Source: an uncultured Ruminiclostridium sp. (lineage in GTDB: Bacteria > Bacillota > Clostridia > Oscillospirales > Ruminococcaceae). Taken from it: a DNA stretch of 64,000 nt. Under the pieces are notes generated by a model. That model searched no databases, was not told the DNA's origin, and was given only the letters and a program-made list of their open reading frames with translations. Location: NCBI GenBank assembly GCA_944388385.1, contig CALXIO010000001.1:124001-188000 (forward strand), written 5' to 3'. Of this stretch, positions 42,135 through 49,523 are shown piece by piece. Made by a program: the position numbers and the translations under genes. Position 1 is the stretch's first letter. Each line of letters starts with the position of its first letter.

Positions 42135-43049
42135 GTGTCTGAAAAAAGAACCGAATATCAGCAAAGACGACGAAATCGCATAATAGCTGATTTTATGATA
42201 TACGGCGGTATTGCCATACTTGTGGGTATCTGCATTTTTGTCAGTGCGGTTATCTTTTTGGGACAAAGCGGAGATGCCATAACCGACCTTGTATTAGATA
42301 CAGAAAAGCTGTCCTTGAGAATGGGACATACCTACACCCTGGAGGTTTCCACAAAGCCGGAGGGCAACAGCTACGCTATGCAGTTTACCTCCTCAAACAG
42401 CGAGGTGGCTCAGGTTACAAACGAGGGTGTTATTACAGCTAAAAATGAGGGCAATACCATTATTACCGTTTCAAGCGGAAATATAAAGAAAACCTGCGCT
42501 GTAAGTGTGGTAAGGGACAGGCTTGACAGCCTTGTTGTGGAAAGGGATGTTATTCAGATAGGCGGCGGCAAGGAAATAAGTATGCCTGCCATAATGACAC
42601 CCATTGATGCAAAGGAAAAGGAAATAGAGTACAGCTCAGAGGATGAAAGTATTGCTGTAGTGGACAAGGACGGCACTATAAAGGGAGTGGCTGAGGGACA
42701 GACGGTAATATATGTAAGGGATCTTATAACCGGGCTTTCCGACAGCGTTACTATTATAGTTACCAGTACCGAACTACCGGACAGTATGAATTTCAAGGAG
42801 GAAAAGGTAACCCTTGAGTTAGGGGAGATATATAAGTCTGAGCTTGTGTTTGTACCGGAAAATATAACCTCCACATCGGCTATATACTATACCACCGATA
42901 TAGAGGTAGCTTCTGTTACCAATGAGGGAATTATTACCGCAAAGGGACAGGGCAAATGTCAGATAGAGGCATATTACACCAACGATAACAGCTTAGTGGC
43001 AATTATGGAGGTGGAGGTAATAGATTCCTTCCCTATAATTACACCTTAA
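42135..43049 (+). CDS. Membrane-anchored protein with bacterial Ig-like (Big_2) repeats
   Basis: This is a 304-residue protein with a basic N-terminus (QQRRRNRI), one membrane anchor (about 17-40, DFMIYGGIAILVGICIFVSAVIF), then three Ig-like Big_2 domains at about 50-120, 130-210 and 218-300. Each carries the typical pattern of a consensus EVAQVTNEGVITAKNEG-type strand pair (also SIAVVDKDGTIKGVAEGQ and EVASVTNEGIITAKGQG). Such domains form stalks or adhesion modules outside the membrane. The start is GTG at 42135 behind AGAGGTG. It follows pgsA by 60 bp and precedes a terminator. Confidence 0.85.
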   Translation: MSEKRTEYQQRRRNRIIADFMIYGGIAILVGICIFVSAVIFLGQSGDAITDLVLDTEKLSLRMGHTYTLEVSTKPEGNSYAMQFTSSNSEVAQVTNEGVITAKNEGNTIITVSSGNIKKTCAVSVVRDRLDSLVVERDVIQIGGGKEISMPAIMTPIDAKEKEIEYSSEDESIAVVDKDGTIKGVAEGQTVIYVRDLITGLSDSVTIIVTSTELPDSMNFKEEKVTLELGEIYKSELVFVPENITSTSAIYYTTDIEVASVTNEGIITAKGQGKCQIEAYYTNDNSLVAIMEVEVIDSFPIITP

Positions 43050-43062
43050 ATTAAAAAAGGAT

Positions 43063-43098
43063 AAAAAAATAACCCCCGATACATATCGGGGGTTTTGA
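43063..43098. terminator. Bidirectional terminator
   Basis: AACCCCCGAT (43071-43080), loop ACAT, ATCGGGGGTT (43085-43094), with A7 before and TT after; between two convergent genes. Confidence 0.9.
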
Positions 43099-43105
43099 TT
43101 AGCTT

Positions 43106-43762
43106 TTACTTTTCGTCGCCGAAATAAAGGTGAACCTTGTTTATAAGGGGTAAGTCCTTAGCCTTACCATTAAAGCAGTTCAGAGCGCCAAGTACCAGTA
43201 AGAAGCCGGGAATAGCCATAATTACGATATGGAATAACCAACTTAATATTGTACCTACTACAACACCTGCGCCTACAAGCTCCCAGCTTATTGTCACAAA
43301 TATTGTGTAGATGAGGGAGTGTACACCCCAGGCAATAAAGCCGTCGATGATACAAACAATAAGAACTGCGAAGAACATAAGAATAGCTCTTGTAAGGTGA
43401 TACATTACAAAGGGTGAATCCTTAGCCTTAAGACAGGGAGCAACAAGACAGCCTGCTGTGATTATAAGACCTAAAAAGCCCTGATTAAACCAGTTTAAGA
43501 ATATGAAAAGGAAGGGGCCTAAGTAGGCTAAGAATGCAATTACCTTATTTGCATTTATGTCCGCAGGGAGCATTGTAGCTGTGCTGTCCTTTGTATCCAT
43601 AAGCTTTTGGAAAAATGAAGGATCGTTGTTTGCTTTTACATAGGGTGCTGCTGCGGGAATAGAAGCTGTTGCTGTTACTGCAGGCTCCATGGCGTTACCG
43701 CATTTAGCACAGAATTTTGTACCAGGCTGATTTTCAGCACCGCATTTGTTACAAAATGGCAT
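43106..43762 (-). CDS. Zinc-ribbon multi-pass membrane protein
   Basis: This is a 218-residue protein with an N-terminal zinc ribbon (CNKCGAENQPGTKFCAKCG), a linker of about 50 residues, then three or four membrane segments from about residue 70 on (VIAFLAYLGPFLFIFLN, AILMFFAVLIVCIIDGFIAW, VVGTILSWLFHIVIMAIPGFLLVLGAL). The membrane part resembles DUF4870-like proteins, whose role is unknown. The start is the ATG at 43762 with CAGGAGGAAA upstream; an in-frame extension to 43804 lacks a Shine-Dalgarno. Confidence 0.8.
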   Translation of the reverse strand: MPFCNKCGAENQPGTKFCAKCGNAMEPAVTATASIPAAAPYVKANNDPSFFQKLMDTKDSTATMLPADINANKVIAFLAYLGPFLFIFLNWFNQGFLGLIITAGCLVAPCLKAKDSPFVMYHLTRAILMFFAVLIVCIIDGFIAWGVHSLIYTIFVTISWELVGAGVVVGTILSWLFHIVIMAIPGFLLVLGALNCFNGKAKDLPLINKVHLYFGDEK

Positions 43763-43867
43763 AAAAATTTCCTCCTGAAATATGATATGTGCAAAATTAC
43801 ACATTGCCTATATTATACACTATTTACCGTGGGCTGTCAATAGACAAAACCACACAGAAAGGACCTT

Positions 43868-44821
43868 ATGAAAGAGTTTATTTTTACCATGGATAACAAA
43901 AAATATCATACCCTTAACTATCACAACAAGACAGTTTACGGAAAAAGGGTGTTCAAGGCCTCCATTGACGCAGGCTTTGACTGTCCTAACCGTGACGGCT
44001 CAGTATCCAATGGGGGCTGTATTTTCTGCAGGGAAAAAAGTGCCTACTTTACAAAGGGATACAGCAGTGATGATATTAAAAACAATATCATTATGCAAAT
44101 AGAAAAGGAAAAAAGCCGTATTTTTGAAAAATACCCCGACAGCGGAATAATAGCCTATTTTCAGGCAGGAACCAATACCTACGGGGATATAGATAAATTA
44201 AAAACCGCCTATTATGCCGCCCTTTCCTGTGGGGTGGATGGTATCTCAATAGCCACAAGGGCAGATTGCCTTGGGGATAAGGTTATGGAATTATTAGCCG
44301 AAATAAATAATAAAACTAAGCTTACTGTGGAATTAGGACTCCAGACGGTAAATGACAATACCGCTGTTATAATAAACAGAGGCTACCCCTTTTCGGTATT
44401 TTTAAAGGGCTATGAAAGACTGCAGGAAAATAACATACGCACCTGTGTTCATATAATAAACGGCCTTCCCGGGGAGGGGTATGAAGATATGATAAATACC
44501 GCAAAAACAGTAGGAAAACTATCACCGGGAGGCATAAAAATACATCTTCTTCATGTAAACAAGGACACACCCCTTTGCGAAATGTATAACAGAGGGGAAT
44601 ATACTCCCCTTACAAAGGAGGAGTATATAGATATAGTTGTAAAACAGCTTGAATATATTCCCCCGGAAACGGTTATAGAAAGAATAACCGGGGACGGGGA
44701 TAAAAGATACCTTATAGCCCCGTTATGGAGCAGGGATAAAATTTCAGTTTTAGGTGGAACAGATAAAAGACAAAGTGAGCTTAAAAGCTTTCAGGGAAAG
44801 GCTTTAGAGGAAAATGAGTGA
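43868..44821 (+). CDS. YhcC/YtqA-type radical SAM protein
   Basis: This is a 317-residue radical SAM enzyme of the TIGR01212 group (E. coli YhcC, B. subtilis YtqA). The cluster-binding cysteines lie in the unusual spacing DCPNRDGSVSNGGCIFC. Other landmarks are YFQAGTNTYG, GISIATRADCL, ELGLQTVND and HIINGLPGEGYEDM. Members are tRNA- or metabolism-related; some form part of the queuosine- or thiouridine-related set, but the reaction is unproven here. The start is the ATG at 43868 behind AGAAAGGA. The nspC promoter follows, so it is probably monocistronic. Confidence 0.9.
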   Translation: MKEFIFTMDNKKYHTLNYHNKTVYGKRVFKASIDAGFDCPNRDGSVSNGGCIFCREKSAYFTKGYSSDDIKNNIIMQIEKEKSRIFEKYPDSGIIAYFQAGTNTYGDIDKLKTAYYAALSCGVDGISIATRADCLGDKVMELLAEINNKTKLTVELGLQTVNDNTAVIINRGYPFSVFLKGYERLQENNIRTCVHIINGLPGEGYEDMINTAKTVGKLSPGGIKIHLLHVNKDTPLCEMYNRGEYTPLTKEEYIDIVVKQLEYIPPETVIERITGDGDKRYLIAPLWSRDKISVLGGTDKRQSELKSFQGKALEENE

Positions 44822-44876
44822 TCCTGTTTAAAATTTGATAATAGCAATATTATTACTGGATTTTTTGTGATTTATA

Positions 44877-44885
44877 TGCTATAAT
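44877..44885 (+). promoter_or_regulatory. Extended -10 promoter of nspC
   Basis: TGC-TATAAT: TG at 44877-44878 and TATAAT at 44880-44885; the -35 region (TGGATT, 17 bp upstream) is poor, as is usual for extended -10 promoters. Confidence 0.65.
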
Positions 44886-44914
44886 TATATTAAATATACG
44901 AAAGGGAGGCCAGT

Positions 44915-46084
44915 ATGAATACCCCGCTTTTTGATATAACCAAGGTTAATACTCCCTGCTATGTAATTGAGCAGGACTACATAAGAAAAAACTGCGAGAT
45001 TTTAAAGCAGGTATGCGATAATACCGGCTGTAGAATACTCCTTGCCCAGAAGGCATTTTCCGCCTATTCCACCTATCCCCTTATAAGCCAGTATTTAAAC
45101 GGCACCACCGCCAGCGGACTGCATGAGGCTATCTTGGGACATGATAAGTTCGGAGGGGAAACCCATGTATTTTCTCCTGCATATACCGAGGAGGACATAA
45201 AGGAGCTTATCCGTTATGCGGATCACTTTGTATTTAATTCCATAAGACAGTTTAACAAATTCAAGGAATACATGGTGGGCAAGGCTGTGCTGATAAGGGT
45301 AAATCCCAGATTTTCCACCCAGGAGGGCCATGAGATATATGACCCCTGCGCCCCCTTATCAAGGCTTGGCAGTACAATTTCATCCTTTGAAAAGGATGTA
45401 AGGGAATTCGGGCTTGACGGAATTGACGGTATTCATTTCCATACCCTGTGCGAGCAAAATTCCGACGATCTTTATAAAACCGCCATGGAGGTGGAAAGAC
45501 AGTTCGGAAAGTATCTGAAATACTTCAGCGAGATAAATTTCGGAGGAGGCCACCATATCACAAGGGATGACTATGATATACCTCTTCTTGAAAAGACCAT
45601 AAACCACTTTAAGGATAAGTACGGGCTTACTGTTTATCTTGAGCCCGGGGAGGCGGTAGCTCTTAATGCCGGCTTTGCGGTAACTACTGTTCTTGATATT
45701 ATTGAGGGCAGTATAAATAATGAGCAGGATATAGCAATTATGGATATTTCCGCCGCTTGTCATATGCCGGACGTACTGGAAATGCCCTACAGACCGGTTA
45801 TACTTGACAGCCGATTTAATAAGGCCGGGGAAAAGGGAGAGTACAGATATCATTACCGCCTTGGCTCAAATACCTGTCTTGCAGGGGATATAACAGGGGA
45901 TTATTCCTTTAAGGAGCCCTTAAAGCCCGGGGACAGGCTTGTACTTTGTGACATGGCCATTTATTCCATGGTAAAGAACAATACCTTTAACGGCATGAAA
46001 TTGCCGGATATATATCTTAATCAGAAGGGCAGGACAGAAAGAATAAAAACCTTTGGCTATGAGGATTTTCTTTCCAGACTGTAA
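44915..46084 (+). CDS. nspC: Carboxynorspermidine/carboxyspermidine decarboxylase
   Basis: NspC is a PLP enzyme of the alanine-racemase fold that decarboxylates carboxynorspermidine or carboxyspermidine to norspermidine or spermidine. The 389-residue protein has the PLP-lysine region ILLAQKAFSAYSTYPL, FGGGHHIT, EPGEAVALNAGFAVTTV and the family-typical SRLG and GSNTCLAGD segments. The usual partner, carboxynorspermidine dehydrogenase, is not adjacent and must lie elsewhere if the pathway works. AAAGGGAGG precedes the ATG. It could make spermidine in this gut anaerobe (inference). Confidence 0.92.
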   Translation: MNTPLFDITKVNTPCYVIEQDYIRKNCEILKQVCDNTGCRILLAQKAFSAYSTYPLISQYLNGTTASGLHEAILGHDKFGGETHVFSPAYTEEDIKELIRYADHFVFNSIRQFNKFKEYMVGKAVLIRVNPRFSTQEGHEIYDPCAPLSRLGSTISSFEKDVREFGLDGIDGIHFHTLCEQNSDDLYKTAMEVERQFGKYLKYFSEINFGGGHHITRDDYDIPLLEKTINHFKDKYGLTVYLEPGEAVALNAGFAVTTVLDIIEGSINNEQDIAIMDISAACHMPDVLEMPYRPVILDSRFNKAGEKGEYRYHYRLGSNTCLAGDITGDYSFKEPLKPGDRLVLCDMAIYSMVKNNTFNGMKLPDIYLNQKGRTERIKTFGYEDFLSRL

Positions 46085-46169
46085 TAGGAGATTACAAAGC
46101 CCGAAATAAAATATATTATCGGTTTTGACTGTGAAAACAAACGAAAGAATTCCGAAAGAGGTGCAGACT

Positions 46170-48088
46170 TTGGCAACACAGAGAAAAAGAATAGCAGTTC
46201 TTACATCAGAAGCAGAATCTGCCTATCAGGAAAAGCTTATCGCCGGTATTACAAAAAAGCCTTTGAGCTTGATTATGATGTGCTTGTATTTTCCATGCTT
46301 TGCAAGGAAAAGCACGGAGAAGAATGGCATATAGGCGAGAAAAATATATTCAATCTTCTTAATCTTGATATGGTGGAGGGGGTTATTATGGCCTCTGATA
46401 TGCTGATACAGGATCAGCTACACCTTGAATTACTGGACAGAATAAAAAAGGCAAAGCCCACGCTTCCCATAGTATCGGTGGATATTGATCTTCCCGGTAC
46501 TGCTTACATAGGTACAGATGATGTACAGTCGGTATATTCCCTTGTATCTCACCTTATAGTGGAACATGGCCTTACTGATATTGCCTTTATGACAGGCGTT
46601 GAGGGTCACCCCCATGCAAAGGCCAGACTGGAGGGCTATTATCTTGCCATGAAGGATCATAATCTCCCAATAGGAGAAAACCGTGTATTTTACGGGGATT
46701 TCTGGTACAACATGGGAGATACGGTGGTACAAAAGATTATAGACGGCGGCAATATGCCCCAGGCTATAGCCTGTGCCAGCGATACAATGGCGGTAAGCGT
46801 ATGTGAGGCATTAAAGGCAAGGGGAATAAGAGTACCTGATGATGTGGCGGTAACAGGCTATGACAGTATAATAGCCGGACTTAACTATGTGCCCTCCATA
46901 ACCTCAGCCAATCGTCCCTCGGATATTACCGGCATGAGAGCAGTTTTAAGGCTTGACAGCATGATTAAGGGGGAGCCCTTTATGGATTTTCCGGGAAGGG
47001 CGGCGGTAAGCGTAGCTAAGAGCTGTGGCTGTAGAATGAGTGCCGCCGAAAGAATGAGGGTAGAAAAGGAAGCTTGGCGTGACAGCGACCATCACGGGGA
47101 TTTTGATTCATCCCATAACTTTATGATGGAAGACCTGCTTAGAGAAAATAACTTTGAGAATTACTTATGGCAGGTGGGCTGGTACGGTTATCAGATAGGG
47201 GCTATTGATAATTCCACCATTGTACTTTGTGAGGACTGGAACGATCCGGAAAAAATGGGCATAGAAAAGGATTATATCACCACCGGCTACGGGGACAGGG
47301 TGTGCGCCGTGCTTACAAGATACGACGGAAATTCCTATGTACAGCTGGATAACTGGTTTGATACCTCCCTTATGCTCCCCCGTATATATGAGCCCAGGGA
47401 CTATGCCACCGCATATATATTCACCCCGCTTCACTTTAAGGACAGATGCTTTGGATATTCGGTGCTTAGCTACGGCGGTGTGCCAAGATCCTACGATACT
47501 ACCTTCAGAAAGTGGATAAAGAATGTAAACAGCTCCCTTGAATCCCTGCGCCGTCAGATAAAGCTTCAGTATATGTATAAACGCATGGAGCAGATGGCTG
47601 TTACAGATATGCTGACAGGACTTTATAACCGTAACGGCTTTAATCTCTATTCAGCAGAGGAATTTAAAAAGGCTCAGGAAAATGGCGAGGTATTTACCAT
47701 TGTAGTGGGGGATATGAATAATCTTAAGCCCATAAATGACACTTACGGTCATGTGGAGGGAGATTTTGCCATAACATCAATGGGCGAAGCCTTTAAGGCA
47801 GGGGCTCACAGTGATGTGGACTGCTTCAGGGTAGGCGGCGATGAATTTATCGCCATTATGAAAAACGGAAACAGCCAAAGGACAGAGGAATATTGCAGGG
47901 GTATCACAGAATATCTTGACAGGGTTAATAAAACCGCCGGCAAGGAATATGAAATCAGCGTCAGCCTCGGTGTATACTGTAAGGTTCCCGGAAAGGACGA
48001 AACCCTTCAAAGTGCCATTATTTCCGCTGATGAGCTTATGTTTGAAAGAAAGCAGGAATATAAGTCCACCTACAATATAAAAAGATAA
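46170..48088 (+). CDS. LacI-type sensor/GGDEF diguanylate cyclase, joined by a -1 shift
   Basis: A LacI/periplasmic-binding-like ligand domain (about residues 5-290: RKRIAVLTSEAES, then DYDVLVFSMLCKEKHGEEW, AFMTGVEGHPHAKARLEGY) is followed by a linker and a C-terminal GGDEF domain (DMNNLKPINDTYGHVEGD, RVGGDEF). The reading frame changes near 46258: the first frame (TTG 46170 with AGAGGTG 6 bp upstream) ends at 46334, while the rest is open only in the -1 frame. The switch fits exactly at ACA AAA AAG, an A AAA AAG heptamer in the phase used by dnaX. GGDEF is intact, so the protein could make c-di-GMP. The RxxD inhibitory site is absent. No membrane or DNA-binding segment is present, so sensing would be cytoplasmic. 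Confidence 0.8.
46253..46259 (+). promoter_or_regulatory. A AAA AAG slippery heptamer at the frame switch
   Basis: AAAAAAG at 46253-46259 is read ACA-AAA-AAG in the first frame. A -1 slip gives GCC TTT GAG CTT GAT, which continues the conserved ligand-binding domain without loss. One missing A in the run would give the same picture. No convincing downstream pseudoknot was found, only a weak TGCTTT/AAAGCA stem about 40 nt on. Confidence 0.6.
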
Positions 48089-48091
48089 AAT

Positions 48092-48116
48092 AAGCCGGAC
48101 ATAGGTCCGGCTTTAA
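48092..48116 (+). terminator. Terminator after the GGDEF gene
   Basis: AAGCCGGAC (48092-48100), loop ATAG, GTCCGGCTT (48105-48113), then TAATATT; only a short T run. Confidence 0.75.
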
Positions 48117-48130
48117 TATTGCAAAAAAAT

Positions 48131-48155
48131 AAAGGCGGAGAAAAACTCCGCCTTT
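48131..48155. terminator. Terminator of rubrerythrin
   Basis: AAAGGCGGAG (48131-48140) pairs with CTCCGCCTTT (48146-48155); A-rich on the left, which is the T tract for the minus strand gene. Confidence 0.85.
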
Positions 48156-48165
48156 TATGTATTTA

Positions 48166-48717
48166 TTACTTGAAGTATCTGTTAAGAAGACCTTCAAATG
48201 CCTTGCCGTGTCGTGCTTCATCCTTAGCCATTTCGTGAACTGTGTCATGGATAGCATCAAGATTGAGCTGCTTAGCTCTCTTGGCAAGATCAAGCTTACC
48301 CTGTGTAGCACCGTGTTCAGCGGCAACTCTCTTTTCAAGGTTTTCCTTTGTGGATGCGCTTACTACTTCGCCTAAAAGCTCAGCAAACTTAGCTGCGTGC
48401 TCAGCCTCTTCCCAAGCAGCCTTTTCATAGTAAAGACCTACCTCAGGATAGCCCTCTCTGTGAGCAGCTCTTGCCATAGCAAGATACATACCAACCTCTG
48501 TGCATTCGCCTTCAAAGTTAGCCTTTAAGCCTGCGATGATCTCCTCATCCTCAACAGCCTTAGCTACACCGATCTTGTGCTCATCTGCAAATACTAACTT
48601 ACCTGTTTCAGCAAGCTCTGTAAACTTCTCACCGGGAACCTTGCACTGGGGGCAAAATTCGGGAGGAGTGTCTCCTTCGTGTACATAACCGCAAACAGGA
48701 CATACCCATTTCTTCAT
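48166..48717 (-). CDS. Reverse rubrerythrin
   Basis: Reverse rubrerythrins reduce hydrogen peroxide and oxygen in anaerobes, taking electrons from NADH via other proteins. The 183-residue protein has the rubredoxin-like iron site at the N-terminus ([20 protein letters not shown]), the reverse of classical rubrerythrin, followed by the diiron four-helix bundle ([54 protein letters not shown]). All diiron Glu and His positions of the family appear present. It is transcribed alone from a strong promoter with a Fur-family-like box between promoter and gene. Confidence 0.93.
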   Translation of the reverse strand: MKKWVCPVCGYVHEGDTPPEFCPQCKVPGEKFTELAETGKLVFADEHKIGVAKAVEDEEIIAGLKANFEGECTEVGMYLAMARAAHREGYPEVGLYYEKAAWEEAEHAAKFAELLGEVVSASTKENLEKRVAAEHGATQGKLDLAKRAKQLNLDAIHDTVHEMAKDEARHGKAFEGLLNRYFK

Positions 48718-48753
48718 AATAAATCTTTCCTTTCTTTTTATAGAATATAAAAT

Positions 48754-48768
48754 CAGTAATAATTACTG
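48754..48768. promoter_or_regulatory. Fur-family-like (PerR-type) operator before rubrerythrin
   Basis: CAGTAAT-A-ATTACTG is a perfect 7-1-7 inverted repeat with the TAAT-N-ATTA core shared by Fur, PerR and Zur boxes. It lies at about +7 to +21 of the predicted rubrerythrin transcript, a repressing position. PerR control of reverse rubrerythrin is known in Clostridium acetobutylicum; here it is inferred. Confidence 0.65.
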
Positions 48769-48781
48769 TTTCATTAAATAT

Positions 48782-48810
48782 ATTATACCGCATTACGGCC
48801 ATAAAGTCAA
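48782..48810 (-). promoter_or_regulatory. Promoter of rubrerythrin
   Basis: Minus strand TTGACT (48810-48805), 17 bp, TATAAT (48787-48782). Confidence 0.85.
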
Positions 48811-48842
48811 GTGTTTTTTGTGTATTTTATAAAAAATTTCTG

Positions 48843-49514
48843 TCAATTTTTATTATTTTCCCTTATAGCCCTTAAAATACCTATCACATCGGTAAGATTT
48901 TCTGCGACCTGATACACCCTTGAAAGATCATCCTCGGTGGGAGGGGTTAAGTCAGGCACCATAACAGTAACACAGCCGGCTGAAGAAGCGGCCTTTATAC
49001 CGTTGGGGCTGTCCTCCAATGCCATACAGCATTCAGGGGGGAGATTTAATTTTTCACAGGCATAAAGATAAATATCCGGACAGGGCTTGCCGTTTTCCAG
49101 CATATTGCCGCAGATTATGGATTCAAACTTATCAAAAATACCTATTTCCTTTAAATACTGACTTGCCCTTGTGTAGTCTGTGGCGGTGGCAACTGCTGTA
49201 TGGTAGCCCTTTTCCTTAAGATAAAGAAGAAGCTCATCCACGCCCTTTTTCTTTTCAAGGGGGTGGGTGGAGAGAAATTCCTGCATTTTCTTCATTCTGA
49301 GATCCCTTACCGCCTTGTAGTCACAAGCCTCTCCGAACCATTCTTTAAGCTGAGGGGCGGCAAACTTCCTTGAAAAGGAGCGTAAAGCAAGGGCATGGTG
49401 TCTTTCCATTGGGAAGCCCATTTCATTGGCCGCCTCACACCAGTATTTAACAAGTAGCTTTTCGGTATCGGTAATAAGCCCGTCCATATCAAAAATAACT
49501 GCTTTAATATCCAT
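48843..49514 (-). CDS. HAD-superfamily phosphatase, beta-phosphoglucomutase-like
   Basis: This is a 223-residue HAD hydrolase with an alpha-helical cap. The nucleophile motif is FDMDGLITDTE at about 8-18 (Asp8 and Asp10 in the DxD pair), motif II is TATD, motif III is the Lys in NGKPCPDIYLYACEKL and motif IV is ALEDSPNGIKAASSAG. The group includes beta-phosphoglucomutase and sugar-phosphate phosphatases; the substrate is not predictable. It begins 9 bp after the pcrA stop, so both are in one minus-strand operon. Confidence 0.87.
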   Translation of the reverse strand: MDIKAVIFDMDGLITDTEKLLVKYWCEAANEMGFPMERHHALALRSFSRKFAAPQLKEWFGEACDYKAVRDLRMKKMQEFLSTHPLEKKKGVDELLLYLKEKGYHTAVATATDYTRASQYLKEIGIFDKFESIICGNMLENGKPCPDIYLYACEKLNLPPECCMALEDSPNGIKAASSAGCVTVMVPDLTPPTEDDLSRVYQVAENLTDVIGILRAIRENNKN

Positions 49515-49523
49515 ATTTTCTCC

